Positions 1 through 8,943 are shown, counted from the stretch's first letter. The stretch is DNA of 64,000 bases from Burkholderiales bacterium (GCA_019749945.1 JAIEPF010000011.1:1-64000), one strand, 5' to 3'. Notes: generated by a model from the sequence alone, not told the origin. Numbers and translations: made by a program.

Positions 1-29
1 GCGCATCGCCGACAACCCCTACCTGATGG

Positions 30-570
30 GTTTCAATCCACGCGCCGGCACGAGTGCCGGCGCGACGATGCGAATTTGGAATTAGCGGGCGGGTAGTAGC
101 AGTTTCAATCCACGCGCCGGCACGAGTGCCGGCGCGACGCCGCATCGAACACGGGCACCCGCTCGGCCGCATCGTTTCAATCCACGCGCCGGCACGAGTG
201 CCGGCGCGACAATTGAGTTCCAGACTGACGGCAGTGGCTATGTTGTTTCAATCCACGCGCCGGCACGAGTGCCGGCGCGACGACCATGTACATTGCAAAA
301 CCCTAACCTTGTAAAGTTTCAATCCACGCGCCGGCACGAGTGCCGGCGCGACGGCACCGGAACAGGCCAGAGCGCCACGCCCATAGGTGTTTCAATCCAC
401 GCGCCGGCACGAGTGCCGGCGCGACGCTGATCGCCGCTGCACTCACATTGAGACTGAATCAGTTTCAATCCACGCGCCGGCACGAGTGCCGGCGCGACTT
501 CGCATTCCCGACAAGCCTACGGTGGCCGATCTGGTTTCAATCCACGCGCCGGCACGAGTGCCGGCGCGAC
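30..570 (-). CRISPR. type I-C CRISPR array, 8 repeats, left end outside window
   Basis: Eight identical 37-bp repeats lie at 30-66, 102-138, 174-210, 245-281, 316-352, 389-425, 462-498 and 534-570, separated by seven unique 34-36-bp spacers. Bases 1-29 look like a further, cut spacer, so the array continues to the left. Read on the minus strand the repeat begins GTCGCGCC and ends GTGGATTGAAAC, the usual type I-C 3' handle. It contains a perfect 11-bp inverted repeat around two central bases. The cas genes also run on the minus strand toward the array, so the leader should be at 571-746 and the newest spacer is at 499-533. Complete repeat identity suggests the leader-near, recently active part. 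Confidence 0.97.
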
Positions 571-746
571 AATGGCGCGCTATGTGATTGATGCGCCAAA
601 GAAAGTTGATTGTAGTGCGCGAACCCTGAAAAGGCACGTGAATTGTGGACTGGGAATTGTAGGGAAAATAAAAATATAATAATAAAAACAATAACTTATG
701 CGATTCTCGAACCTTGCCTTGATTATGGGCTCACTTTAGGTTCGCG
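571..746 (-). promoter_or_regulatory. probable CRISPR leader
   Basis: This 176-bp gene-free stretch lies between the end of cas2 and the first repeat on the minus strand, where a type I-C leader is expected. Its middle (661-700) is strongly AT-rich against GC-rich surroundings and holds one copy of the dispersed 20-bp AT motif at 681-700. A GGCGC/GCGCC inverted pair sits at about 574-597 beside the first repeat. No promoter hexamers were assigned. Confidence 0.6.
681..700 (+). repeat. dispersed 20-bp AT-rich motif
   Basis: AATAAAAACAATAACTTATG differs at one base from the copy at 38781-38800 and also resembles the copies at 14121, 14867, 9041 and 50183. It lies inside the presumed CRISPR leader. 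Function unknown. Confidence 0.6.
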
Positions 747-1037
747 CTATGCCAGCAGAGGGCCATCGAAGTCTTTTGCTTTGATGTTTCCATATTCCTT
801 GACCCGCACACGCGCTGCTTCCGTGATGCGGTAAAAACGCAGACTGTCTTCCGCTTCATCGATCTCGGCGAGCAGCCGGCGTTCAAGTTGTTCGAATTGC
901 ATTTCGTCCAGTTGGAATTCGAACACGGATTTCTGGACGCGCTGCCCCATGCTTTCGCAAGCCTTGGCGACGCGCCTCAGCCGGCGCCTGCCGGCGCGGG
1001 TGTCGGTAGCGACATCATAGCTGGCAATGATGAGCAT
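747..1037 (-). CDS. cas2: CRISPR-associated endoribonuclease Cas2
   Basis: A 96-residue protein of the usual Cas2 length. It starts [12 protein letters not shown], which holds the beta-1 strand and the conserved aspartate of the ferredoxin-like fold. Cas2 forms the structural core of the Cas1-Cas2 integrase that inserts new spacers at the leader end of the array. It is the last gene of the cas operon, six bases after cas1 and next to the leader, as in other type I-C loci. The middle stretch [12 protein letters not shown] fits the family's second and third strands. Confidence 0.95.
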   Translation of the reverse strand: MLIIASYDVATDTRAGRRRLRRVAKACESMGQRVQKSVFEFQLDEMQFEQLERRLLAEIDEAEDSLRFYRITEAARVRVKEYGNIKAKDFDGPLLA

Positions 1038-1043
1038 GGTGCG

Positions 1044-2078
1044 TTATCGCACCACAAACGGCAGATAGCTTTCCATTTCGCCGCGCATGGTGCGTGCCAT
1101 GAAGCGCGCCTGGAGCAGCGGCAGCAAGCCTATGGAGGTCTTGGTGTCCAGCAGGGGGTGCTGCAGTTCCTCCTGTTTGCGTTCCTGATAGGCGACGACC
1201 ACGGTTTTTCTGCCGCGCTCGTTCAACAGGACCGCACCGCCTTCCCGGTGATCGAAGTCCCCAGGCGAAAGCTGGTTGCGGTTGATCAGCGTCAATGCCA
1301 GACGATCAGCGAGATAAGGGCGGAACTCCTCCATCAGATCAAGGGCGAGCGCAGCCCGCCCTGGGCGTACCACATGCAGAAATCCAAGCTGCGGATCGAG
1401 GCCAACGCTTTCCAGCGCCGAGCGGCAGTCATTCATCAACATCGAGTAGAGGAACGACAGCAGCGCATTGATCGGGTCTAGCGGCGGTCGACGGGTGCGA
1501 CCGGTAAAGGCGAATGCGCTCCTGATTTGCGGTTTTAGCACATGGTTCATAGCCGAAAAGTAATTCTTTGCGGCCTCGCCCTCTACACCGCGCAGCGTGT
1601 CCAGATCCAGACCGACCGAAAGAGCCCTCAGACTTGCGGCGAGGTCGTCGGCGATGCGGGTCAGAGCCTGTTCCTCGGCAGAATCGTTTGCTTCGCGCGC
1701 GGCGCGCAGCAGCACATGGCGGCTGTTCCTGAGCTTGCCGGCGAGGCATGCGCGCGCAAAGCTCAAAGCGAAGCCGGGGTTGGCGGCGCACTGATGTTGC
1801 GCTTGTCGAAGGAGGATGTTGCCTGTGACCGGGCCTTCCAGCCTGGCTTTGAACCGGCCACGATCATCCAGCAGCACAAGACTCTTGCCTTCATCCGCGA
1901 GCCGGTGCATCAGGGCAGGGGACACCATGATATTGCCAAAGCAGACGATACTGGACAGGTGGTGCAGGGGAACTTGCAGTCGTTTTTCCCGCTCGACGTC
2001 GATGCGCACGGTGGCGTTTTCCAGATGCGCGTAGGCATGGGGCGTCATCACATAGAGCGTATTTAGCAGGGTTTGCAT
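1044..2078 (-). CDS. cas1: CRISPR-associated integrase Cas1 (type I-C)
   Basis: 344 residues, typical for Cas1 of subtype I-C. The metal-binding active site is visible as E166 in GVEGEAAKNYF, H235 in GFLHVVRPG and E250/E251 in DLMEEFRP. The protein catalyses the two transesterifications that join a prespacer to the array, working with Cas2. Its ATG at 2076-2078 directly follows the cas4 stop codon without a gap, so the two are probably translated together. Cas4 in such operons helps select spacer length and PAM end for Cas1-Cas2. Confidence 0.97.
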   Translation of the reverse strand: MQTLLNTLYVMTPHAYAHLENATVRIDVEREKRLQVPLHHLSSIVCFGNIMVSPALMHRLADEGKSLVLLDDRGRFKARLEGPVTGNILLRQAQHQCAANPGFALSFARACLAGKLRNSRHVLLRAAREANDSAEEQALTRIADDLAASLRALSVGLDLDTLRGVEGEAAKNYFSAMNHVLKPQIRSAFAFTGRTRRPPLDPINALLSFLYSMLMNDCRSALESVGLDPQLGFLHVVRPGRAALALDLMEEFRPYLADRLALTLINRNQLSPGDFDHREGGAVLLNERGRKTVVVAYQERKQEELQHPLLDTKTSIGLLPLLQARFMARTMRGEMESYLPFVVR

Positions 2079-2699
2079 TCAGTCTCCGGAGGTAAATAGT
2101 TCGTTCCGCATCTGCTTGAGCCGCGCAGCATCCGCGAAGACTGCAGGCTGGCAGAGATCCTTGAGCGAGCATTCGCGGCAACGCTCATCATTCACCGGCG
2201 GCGGCAATGTGCGATGCTCGATCATCAGCCGTATCGCGGCAACAATGTCTTCGACGGTTTTTCTGAGTTCGGGCGTGATGGCGACCTCGCGCCGTCTGCG
2301 ACTGGAGGCGTGGTAGATGGTGCCGCAAGGCACCGTGACATGCAGCATGTCCTCAAGGCACATGGCTTGCGCCGCCACTTGGACATCGTCATGGATTTTT
2401 TCCCGCTTCCGGCCATGCTTGAATTCAACGGGGAATACTGTACCGTCGGCATGAAACTCCACGAGGTCGGCTTTGCCGATCAAACCCAGTCGGTCCGACC
2501 ACAGCGGCAGTGCCCGTTCAACCCTGATACCCGCCTTGATCTCATATCCGGGCGTATCAACCAGCCGATGCACCGCCTGCCCGCGCGCGGTGTGGACGTT
2601 ATCCGCAAATGCTTGCTCGACGTGGATCAGCGCGCACTGACGCGGGCAGTAGGCGTAGTGCTGGAGGGCGGAGATGGAAATGGGGTTAGTATCGTCCAT
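2079..2699 (-). CDS. cas4: CRISPR-associated exonuclease Cas4
   Basis: 206 residues from the ATG at 2697-2699, which places the N-terminus at MDDTNPISISALQHYAYCPR as in family members. A longer frame reaching 2729 would add ten poorly conserved residues and enter the promoter region of the divergent antitoxin gene. Visible are the first iron-sulfur cysteines (YCPRQC), the RecB nuclease motif (GKADLVEF ... FPVEFKHGR) and the C-terminal cysteine cluster CRECSLKDLC. Cas4 trims prespacers and checks PAMs during adaptation. It no longer directly follows cas7: a toxin-antitoxin pair on the other strand lies between them, so cas4-cas1-cas2 need their own promoter or read-through. Confidence 0.95.
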   Translation of the reverse strand: MDDTNPISISALQHYAYCPRQCALIHVEQAFADNVHTARGQAVHRLVDTPGYEIKAGIRVERALPLWSDRLGLIGKADLVEFHADGTVFPVEFKHGRKREKIHDDVQVAAQAMCLEDMLHVTVPCGTIYHASSRRRREVAITPELRKTVEDIVAAIRLMIEHRTLPPPVNDERCRECSLKDLCQPAVFADAARLKQMRNELFTSGD

Positions 2700-2749
2700 G
2701 CGGGCGGTGCTACCATATCCTCTCGGCACATGTCATCGCGGAGAGCATC

Positions 2750-3001
2750 ATGGGCGCAATACTGAAAGACCTTGAAGAGCAAGCATTGCGGTTGCCACCG
2801 AAAGAACGTGGTGAACTGATCCATCGCCTGATTGTCAGCCTTGACGGCGAACCGGAAGATTCACCGGAGGTCATCGCGAAAGCCTGGGACGAGGAAATCG
2901 CGCGCCGCGTGGCGGACATGGAGGCGGGGCGGACAAAATGGATACCCGCCGACGAAGTTTTCAAGGAAATTGACGCCATCATCGCCGAGCAGAAGCGTTG
3001 A
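2750..3001 (+). CDS. addiction-module antitoxin (PF09720-like)
   Basis: An 83-residue acidic protein with the pattern LEEQALRLPPKERGELIHRL near its start, then a helix with AWDEEIARRVADMEAG. This resembles the putative addiction-module component family (CHP02574/PF09720), small antitoxins that pair with RelE/ParE toxins. A GGAGAG ribosome site sits about four bases before the ATG at 2750. The stop codon overlaps the TTG start of the next gene in TTGA (2998-3001), so the two are translationally coupled. The pair is encoded opposite to the flanking cas genes, and its promoter must lie in the roughly 50 bp between it and cas4. Confidence 0.85.
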   Translation: MGAILKDLEEQALRLPPKERGELIHRLIVSLDGEPEDSPEVIAKAWDEEIARRVADMEAGRTKWIPADEVFKEIDAIIAEQKR

Positions 3002-3291
3002 AGGTCACATTCGCGGCTGAAGCCCGTCGCGAGTTTGCTGAGGCCGCAGGCTGGTATACCGCTGAAGCGGGCGGAGTTCGCGCCGTCGATTTCAACAATG
3101 CCGTAAAGCGCACGGTCAATTTGCTGGTTGCGCATCCGGCTATGGGCACACCTTCTCCCCACAACACCCGCCGCATCGTCGTGCATCGCTATCCGTATGC
3201 CATCGTTTATCGGGCTGATGGCGATACGATGCGAATTCTTGCGGTAGCGCACCAGCACCGCAGGCCGGGGTATTGGGCGGGGCGACGGTAG
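2998..3291 (+). CDS. RelE/ParE-family toxin
   Basis: A 97-residue basic protein starting with TTG at 2998 inside the antitoxin's stop region. The sequence MKVTFAAEARREFAEAAGWY, then MGTPSPHNTRRIVVHRYPYAIVYRAD and a final ILAVAHQHRRPGYW, matches the ParE/RelE toxin fold, including the PY.I.Y strand and the closing H..R.P.YW motif. Family members cleave mRNA or poison gyrase; the sequence does not decide which. Its stop is eight bases from the stop of cas7, so the two genes converge tail to tail. An intact toxin with intact antitoxin suggests the module is still selected. Confidence 0.88.
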   Translation: MKVTFAAEARREFAEAAGWYTAEAGGVRAVDFNNAVKRTVNLLVAHPAMGTPSPHNTRRIVVHRYPYAIVYRADGDTMRILAVAHQHRRPGYWAGRR

Positions 3292-3299
3292 GGTGGTTA

Positions 3300-4181
3300 T
3301 CAGCACATGCGCGTAAGCGTTACACCAGCAGGCATGTTCGCCCCATTCACCGCGACTTCGTAATCCTCGAACGCGCGCGGCACCGATATACCGTCTTTGA
3401 GTTTCGGGCGAACACGCTCAAAGAGCGCGTGGGCGGGGGCATTACCAAGTTCAGAATCGTGCTTGAACACATACAGGCCGCGCGTAGCCATTTCGCCGCG
3501 TGCCGCGGAGCGGTCGTGTTCGAGCATCTGCGCAAGAGCTTGCCAAAACAAATCCAGGTCGTCGATTGAAAAGCCGGTTTGCTTGGCGAGGAAGCTGGAA
3601 ACGAAGCCGTGCGCCATGTAGAGGCCGTAGGGGACGGTATGTTTGCGGCCCATGGTGCGGTTGTCGCCTTCCTGTTTTTCGGCTTCAGCTTCGGTGGCAA
3701 CAGCCATACGGGTGATGGAGTGCTCCTGGGCGATAATGGGATTGATGGAGCGGGCGAAGGTTAGTTGCACCGGGCCACGCACCTGACCGCAGTTGATACC
3801 AGTAGACATGACCGCGCCAAAGGTTCGCACATCAAAAAAGTTGCGGCACATCCATTGGCGTGCATCGTCCACGGCATCGCCGCCCTTGCGTTTCTTGTCG
3901 TCGCCCGCAAGCATGTCTTCGCGCCCAACGCCCACATAGGCGCGCTTGTGCTGATTGTTGAGGATGGCCTTTTCCTTCACATAAATTTCGTAAGGAGGCT
4001 GCTCACTCTTTGCCATGGCGACAAAATTGCGTACCTTGCGCTTGAGAGAAACGTCCGTCACCAGACCATGGCCGGTCTCCACATCCATGCGCGGCAGATT
4101 GCCGGCATCAGGGTCGCCGTTGGGGTTGCCATCCTTTACATCGAACAGCAATACGAAGTCGTAGCGATTGGTCAGGCTCAT
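3300..4181 (-). CDS. cas7c: Cascade backbone protein Cas7 (Csd2, type I-C)
   Basis: 293 residues starting [24 protein letters not shown]. The DxxNPNGDP motif at residues 14-22 is diagnostic for Cas7 of subtype I-C. Several copies coat the crRNA spacer in the Cascade complex. A later segment, [17 protein letters not shown], fits the RNA-binding core. The start ATG overlaps the cas8c stop in ATGA (4178-4181). The reading frame ends only eight bases from the convergent toxin gene stop, so the cas mRNA 3' end and the toxin mRNA 3' end probably overlap. Confidence 0.96.
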   Translation of the reverse strand: MSLTNRYDFVLLFDVKDGNPNGDPDAGNLPRMDVETGHGLVTDVSLKRKVRNFVAMAKSEQPPYEIYVKEKAILNNQHKRAYVGVGREDMLAGDDKKRKGGDAVDDARQWMCRNFFDVRTFGAVMSTGINCGQVRGPVQLTFARSINPIIAQEHSITRMAVATEAEAEKQEGDNRTMGRKHTVPYGLYMAHGFVSSFLAKQTGFSIDDLDLFWQALAQMLEHDRSAARGEMATRGLYVFKHDSELGNAPAHALFERVRPKLKDGISVPRAFEDYEVAVNGANMPAGVTLTRMC

Positions 4182-4558
4182 TTGGATTCCCCTTGATTGT
4201 CGGTGGTTGTGTCGTCAGGTTTGGTAAAGAAAGCCTGGCGTTGATGGTAATAGCCCAAGGCGAAACGACCTTGGTCGGGCAAGGCGAGAATGCGGGGGAA
4301 GTCGTCCAGTCCATTCATGATTTCGCCGATCAGCCGCTCCATTTGCACGGCCCGTCCTTTGTGGAGCTTTCCCAAGTGATGATTTTTCAGACGTAGCAAA
4401 GTGGTGAACACGGCGACGGGTGTGCTGGAGGCGGCGCCGTAATAACGATCGCGAATGGTCGCATTGAGGCTGGGGCTGGCCTCTTCTTGTGTTTTTTCAA
4501 GAGTGGCGAAAAGCCGCCCCAGCCGGTAGGCCGGATTGGTGTTGGTCGGGTCGAGCAT
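4178..4558 (-). CDS. cas11c: internal small subunit Cas11c, in frame inside cas8c
   Basis: Type I-C systems make their small subunit from an internal start within cas8c, as shown in published work on Desulfovibrio and other I-C loci. Here an in-frame ATG at 4556-4558 ([20 protein letters not shown]) is preceded by AAGGAA at 4568-4573, nine bases upstream. From there to the cas8c stop are 126 residues, the expected Cas11c size. The segment is predicted helical, with [12 protein letters not shown] and [12 protein letters not shown]. Internal initiation is inferred from site, spacing and length, not demonstrated. Confidence 0.65.
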   Translation of the reverse strand: MLDPTNTNPAYRLGRLFATLEKTQEEASPSLNATIRDRYYGAASSTPVAVFTTLLRLKNHHLGKLHKGRAVQMERLIGEIMNGLDDFPRILALPDQGRFALGYYHQRQAFFTKPDDTTTDNQGESK

Positions 4559-5932
4559 GGTCTGAAATTCCTTATCGGGGCTGGATACAGTTGAGTTGAT
4601 GCGGCGAATCAAGCGATTCAACGAGGCTTTGATGGCAGCCGCGCGGGCGTAAGTCGGTTTTTGCTCCGCCCTGCATCGTTGTACCGCCAAGTTCAACAGC
4701 GGCGCTGGGTAGGGCGATCCTTCCAAAATGGCGCGCATGACTTCGCCGCCGAGATTTGGTGGGATGTTGTCGGCCTTGCCTTGCACGGCCAACCCGGTGA
4801 GCAGACGAAACAATGAAAGATGTTCAGGTTCGTGCGGCGCACGTGCGATTTTGATATCGTCGAAATGTCGGGCGATTCGCCGAGCCAGTTCATGCGCCGG
4901 AGCTGTTTCCCAGAAGCGAATTGCGATACGGGCAGCGTTTGGTGCTAGTCCTAAAACGTGGAAGAGCGTGTCAGATTTGCCGTGTAGGAACTTGCCGGAC
5001 TGGACGGACTGATACAGCACTTTCAGAGCATCCGTTCCTCGGTTCGGATCATCTTTACGTGGTTCGCCGAACAGATCGGGCAGCGCGGTTTCCAGATCGT
5101 GTTCCTCTTCCGCCCAGAACACAGTGGAGGCATCGCCCACTTGTATGCGCTGGCGGGAGTCGCGTGCCAGTAAATGGTTGAGCGCGGTGGTGTAGGCAAA
5201 GACGGCAGGTTTCCCAAGTGGTGCATTCGCGCCTTGCGCTTTGCCGTAAGAGTTGAAGGCATCCAGATTGAACGAGACGATATTCGCGCCGGAGGTTTGC
5301 GCATCCCATACGCCCCTGATGGCGGGATGCAGACGTTCAATCGCGGCTGCGTTTCCGCTCACGAGACAGATGCCGTCAGCCGCGGCGTCATCTGTCGTCA
5401 GAGATGTTGCCGCCACCACAGAGGGTCGCTGGCAGACCAATTCCACATCACCTTGCAGGCGGAAAGTCATAACAGGGTTGGTGGCCAGAATGTCTGACCA
5501 GGCCGGCAATGTTTCGAGTTGCTTGAAGTCGATGCCATCAAGGAAAGCAAGCATGGCCCGAATGCCAGCATCTTGAAGTGCGCTATTCGGCAAAGTGTCA
5601 ACTCGTGCGCGGAATGCGGCCTTTTGTTTGGCGACCCGTTCTGGTTTGCCTTTTGTATCCACACCAAGTACATATTCGGCAGTATCCCAAAGCAGATTTG
5701 CGGCTATTCCTGATGCTCTTTTCACACCTTGGGGAACCAGAAAACGCCGACCGGTCTTTTTCTTGCCTTCCATGGTGCGGGTATCCACCAGATTGACAAG
5801 CCGCCCATTGGCATCAATTTCAATGACAAAAGGAATTTCCTTTTCTTCCAGACCGAAAGCCGGTAGTCGATCCTTTGGATTGGAGGAACGCTGGCGGCGC
5901 AGGTAGTAGTCGTTTAGTGCTTGCAGAATCAT
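4178..5932 (-). CDS. cas8c: Cascade large subunit Cas8c (Csd1)
   Basis: 584 residues, the normal size for Cas8c/Csd1. It begins [14 protein letters not shown], close to the family's usual opening, and shows the early segment [15 protein letters not shown] with a conserved WDTAEYVLG following. Cas8c recognises the PAM and recruits Cas3 to the R-loop. The ATG overlaps the cas5c stop codon (ATGA, 5929-5932), and the stop overlaps the cas7c start, so cas5-cas8-cas7 form a tightly coupled translational unit. The last 126 codons probably also serve as cas11c. Confidence 0.94.
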   Translation of the reverse strand: MILQALNDYYLRRQRSSNPKDRLPAFGLEEKEIPFVIEIDANGRLVNLVDTRTMEGKKKTGRRFLVPQGVKRASGIAANLLWDTAEYVLGVDTKGKPERVAKQKAAFRARVDTLPNSALQDAGIRAMLAFLDGIDFKQLETLPAWSDILATNPVMTFRLQGDVELVCQRPSVVAATSLTTDDAAADGICLVSGNAAAIERLHPAIRGVWDAQTSGANIVSFNLDAFNSYGKAQGANAPLGKPAVFAYTTALNHLLARDSRQRIQVGDASTVFWAEEEHDLETALPDLFGEPRKDDPNRGTDALKVLYQSVQSGKFLHGKSDTLFHVLGLAPNAARIAIRFWETAPAHELARRIARHFDDIKIARAPHEPEHLSLFRLLTGLAVQGKADNIPPNLGGEVMRAILEGSPYPAPLLNLAVQRCRAEQKPTYARAAAIKASLNRLIRRINSTVSSPDKEFQTMLDPTNTNPAYRLGRLFATLEKTQEEASPSLNATIRDRYYGAASSTPVAVFTTLLRLKNHHLGKLHKGRAVQMERLIGEIMNGLDDFPRILALPDQGRFALGYYHQRQAFFTKPDDTTTDNQGESK

Positions 5933-6597
5933 CCCCGTACCCCCTCGCTATCCCACGCTGGTACGTTGACCGCGCCGTTTTCGATCCGAGCGCGGAAAAA
6001 CCGAGGCTGCGGGTCACTGGGTTTTGAAAAATCCAGGTCATGCAGCATGAAGCCCAAGTCGCGGGTTTCATCAATGGCCGCCGATTCTGTTGTGGTCTCC
6101 GGTATTAACCTGAACCCTGCGGCGAATTCGCGGCAACCCAGATAAGGCTGGTTTACGCACTGGCCCTTGCTGGCGCGGCGTTCGAACATTTCCTGGTATT
6201 TCATTGCCGTACTTGACGGATCGGCTTCGCGCCTGAATTCCATATCGGCGTGAACGCGATAGGCCACGTCACGAAGAAACAGTCCGGCGCGCTGCTGGCG
6301 TTCGTCTTCGATGTAAAGACCTAAATCGCCTGTGCCGGATTTCATGGCGGTTTCCACGTTGCGGGTGGATACCACGCCCGCGACTTCATTACGGCGCAGG
6401 TTTATCCAGCGAATGGGTTTGAGTACTTCAATTTTGCGAATGTGCCAACGGATGGCTGGTTTCCATAAAATGGCCTCGAAACAGGCGCGAGCGGCGGAGG
6501 GTGTCATCACGTCGTAGCTCACTCGCTCAACCTTCATTTCTGGGCGGGTGAAGCAGGCGAAACTCCCAGTTAATTCAAGACAGTAGGTTTTCATCAT
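5929..6597 (-). CDS. cas5c: pre-crRNA endoribonuclease Cas5c (Cas5d)
   Basis: 222 residues, beginning MMKTYCLELTGSFACFTRPEMKVERVSYDV with the conserved SFACFTRPEMKVERVSY stretch of Cas5d/Cas5c. TPSAARACFEAILWKPAIRW follows. In type I-C, which lacks Cas6, this protein cuts the repeat hairpin to release crRNAs and caps their 5' handle in Cascade. The cas3 stop codon and a GGAG ribosome site lie just before the ATG at 6597, so expression is continuous with cas3. An alternative ATG one codon later is equally possible. Confidence 0.95.
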   Translation of the reverse strand: MMKTYCLELTGSFACFTRPEMKVERVSYDVMTPSAARACFEAILWKPAIRWHIRKIEVLKPIRWINLRRNEVAGVVSTRNVETAMKSGTGDLGLYIEDERQQRAGLFLRDVAYRVHADMEFRREADPSSTAMKYQEMFERRASKGQCVNQPYLGCREFAAGFRLIPETTTESAAIDETRDLGFMLHDLDFSKPSDPQPRFFRARIENGAVNVPAWDSEGVRG

Positions 6598-6603
6598 TAC
6601 TCC

Positions 6604-8865
6604 TTACGCAACGTAATTGGCTGGCGTCAGTGGTGAGCTGTCCAAGTTCAGTCCGAGATTGGGATCATAAAGCCAGCCGCTGACCTGAACGTATAAGCCG
6701 GGAATAATTTCTTCTACATCGCCTTGTGAGAGCAGCTTCATAACTTCGCGACGATGGATGCTGACGGTGTAACGCTGGAGCTTGCGCATCAGCCAGCGTT
6801 CTGGGCCTTGTTTTCTCAAGGTGTTCAACAGCATGCCTATCGTGTCGTCATTTCCATTGTTACCACGATAGCGGACGATGACCGGTGCGCTGTCTTCGTC
6901 CGGAATAAGTTTGAATTGTTCGGCAGCTGTGCGGAAGTTGACTGCCAACGTTTCTCCATCGACTTTAAGTAGCTCGTTAATACCTCGCGCATCCAGATTG
7001 CAGGCGTGATAAAACTTCTCGAAATAGCGGGCGAACAAAGCTCGCTCCAGCGGCTTGCCAGTGTGGGTATGCAGTACGCTGCGGCAAGCATCCTCGCCTT
7101 TGCGCAATAGCCCGGGCGGCGCGGGCTGAGTTGCTATGAATACAATGACTTCGCCTTGCTTGCCCAATTCGGCCAGTCGTCCTTCCCGATTGCAGCGGCC
7201 AGCAGCTTGGGCAATGGAGTCCAGGCCGGCCAGCGCCCGATAGACCACAGGGAAATCCACATCGACACCGGCTTCCACCAACTGTGTGCTAATGACGCGA
7301 GTAGGAATGCCATCCTTGAGCCGTGCTTTGATTTGCGCGATAGTTTTCGAGCGATGCTCGCCACACATGAGGGCGGAAAGATGTAATGTTCCTTCGGGCA
7401 ATCGTTGCCAGAGTTCGCGGGCATCTTTACGACGATTGACGATGGCCAGTACGGAATCACGCTGACTGATTTCACTCGCCAGCGTGTCCCAGCTCACCGA
7501 TGTATTCCAATCAGTTGGTAGGTACACATTGACCCGTTCCAAGGTGCTGTAAAGTGCGTCCGGGTCATTCATGATCTCGCGAACGTTGTCGAGGCCACGC
7601 ATATTGTTTTTTGCATCGAAGTATTTGCGGCTGGCGAGTGCGGGCTGGGTTGCAGTGGATAGCACCGCGGTGACGCCGTAATGGCGTGTCAGCAGATTCA
7701 GCACGTCGAGGATGGGCTGTAAAAACTCAGGCGGCAAAAGCTGCGCCTCGTCGAGCACAACAATAGAATCTACGATGTTGTGCAGCTTGCGGCAGCGAGA
7801 GGTTTTTGCCGCAAACAAGGATTCGAAGAACTGAACATTGGTGGTGACAACAATCGGCGCGTCCCAATTTTCACTGGCAAGCCGGCTTTTGCTGTTTTCC
7901 GCGTCAGGTTCGACTTCGGCGTTGCTGTGATGTTCGATCACCGCATCACTAAATATTTCTTTGAAATTGTCGGCAGTTTGTTCGATGATGCTGGTGTAAG
8001 GAATGACATAGATGATGCGCCGCTTGTTGTATTTCTTGGCGTGTTCCAGCGCAAAAGCCATGCTGGATAGAGTTTTGCCACCGCCGGTCGGCACGGTCAG
8101 GGAGAACAGGCCGGGTGATTCCTGGGCTTTCTCGCGGCACTGTTTCAGGATGTCGGCGCGCAAAAGATTGACGGGTGTAGGCGCCGCCGCAGATATTTTT
8201 TTGGTCATGAACCGATCAAATGGTTCAAGCAGGTTTTGTACATTGGCCCACTTACCGCGCTGGCTGGCTTTGCCTGCGTCGATGTAGGCTTCGGTATCGA
8301 GAAAGTCGGCATCGACCAGACACGAGAACAACATGCGTACCCACAAGGCGAAACCATCCTTGCCGCCGGGTATGGCACGCAGATCAGGCGTGAAAGAGCC
8401 ATGATCGAGAATTTCGGTAGGCGGACGTTCGGCCAAGGCCTCGTTCAGTTCATCGCGACTGTCTGTACTGTCGAGTCGAGTATCCAGCCCACCGAACCAG
8501 TCATATAACCCGGCATGGTGCCCAGCGATGAGATAGGCCAATACTCGTCCCGACATTCCAAAGCGCTCGCACGCCAGCATTGCGCCTGCGGTGGAGTGCG
8601 GGGCTTTCCCGTGGGCTTCGCCCTTGATATGGGCATCAGCCTCAAAGCCGCTAGCCTGGCGGATGTAGTGCTGGAAACGTGGTCGGTATTTGCCCAAGTC
8701 ATGCCACAACCCTGCCAGATGCGCCCAATCCTCCGCACCGAATGATCGGGCATGACAAGCGGCCAGAGTTGCCACCCCCGCCAAGTGCTCCGCGAGATCA
8801 TGGGGTTCCCGCCACGTGCCGCTGGCATCCTTTGTAGCATGCGCGATGGGACGAAGATTACTCAT
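6604..8865 (-). CDS. cas3: CRISPR helicase-nuclease Cas3 (HD + DExH)
   Basis: 753 residues with an N-terminal HD nuclease (H55-D56 in LWHDLGKYRPRFQ, second histidines in GHHAGL at 115-117). A superfamily 2 helicase follows, with Walker A TGGGKT at 260-265 and Walker B DEAQ at 372-375. QAAGRCNREG is visible later as motif VI. Cas3 is recruited by Cascade to unwind and degrade the target strand. It is the first gene of the cas operon. No Shine-Dalgarno sequence is visible before its ATG; instead a 22-codon frame ends nine bases upstream, which could couple translation. Confidence 0.97.
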   Translation of the reverse strand: MSNLRPIAHATKDASGTWREPHDLAEHLAGVATLAACHARSFGAEDWAHLAGLWHDLGKYRPRFQHYIRQASGFEADAHIKGEAHGKAPHSTAGAMLACERFGMSGRVLAYLIAGHHAGLYDWFGGLDTRLDSTDSRDELNEALAERPPTEILDHGSFTPDLRAIPGGKDGFALWVRMLFSCLVDADFLDTEAYIDAGKASQRGKWANVQNLLEPFDRFMTKKISAAAPTPVNLLRADILKQCREKAQESPGLFSLTVPTGGGKTLSSMAFALEHAKKYNKRRIIYVIPYTSIIEQTADNFKEIFSDAVIEHHSNAEVEPDAENSKSRLASENWDAPIVVTTNVQFFESLFAAKTSRCRKLHNIVDSIVVLDEAQLLPPEFLQPILDVLNLLTRHYGVTAVLSTATQPALASRKYFDAKNNMRGLDNVREIMNDPDALYSTLERVNVYLPTDWNTSVSWDTLASEISQRDSVLAIVNRRKDARELWQRLPEGTLHLSALMCGEHRSKTIAQIKARLKDGIPTRVISTQLVEAGVDVDFPVVYRALAGLDSIAQAAGRCNREGRLAELGKQGEVIVFIATQPAPPGLLRKGEDACRSVLHTHTGKPLERALFARYFEKFYHACNLDARGINELLKVDGETLAVNFRTAAEQFKLIPDEDSAPVIVRYRGNNGNDDTIGMLLNTLRKQGPERWLMRKLQRYTVSIHRREVMKLLSQGDVEEIIPGLYVQVSGWLYDPNLGLNLDSSPLTPANYVA

Positions 8866-8874
8866 CGGGGCATT

Positions 8875-8943
8875 TCAATTTTTACGCCGCGCGCGGTAGT
8901 GAAGTGCGTCGGAAAGCGCGGATGGATCGACAGCGACGTACAT
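8875..8943 (-). CDS. possible 22-aa leader ORF before cas3
   Basis: An ATG at 8941-8943 opens a frame of 22 residues (MYVAVDPSALSDALHYRARR...) that ends in TGA nine bases before the cas3 ATG. cas3 itself lacks a clear ribosome site, so this could be a coupling leader. It could equally be chance or the remnant of a gene removed when the locus was inserted. No homologue is recognised. Confidence 0.2.
   Translation of the reverse strand: MYVAVDPSALSDALHYRARRKN

Noticed and set aside
54..591. Open frames across the CRISPR repeats on both strands
   Set aside because: They merely translate the 37-bp repeat (peptides such as STRRHECRRD recur with each unit) and have no family resemblance.
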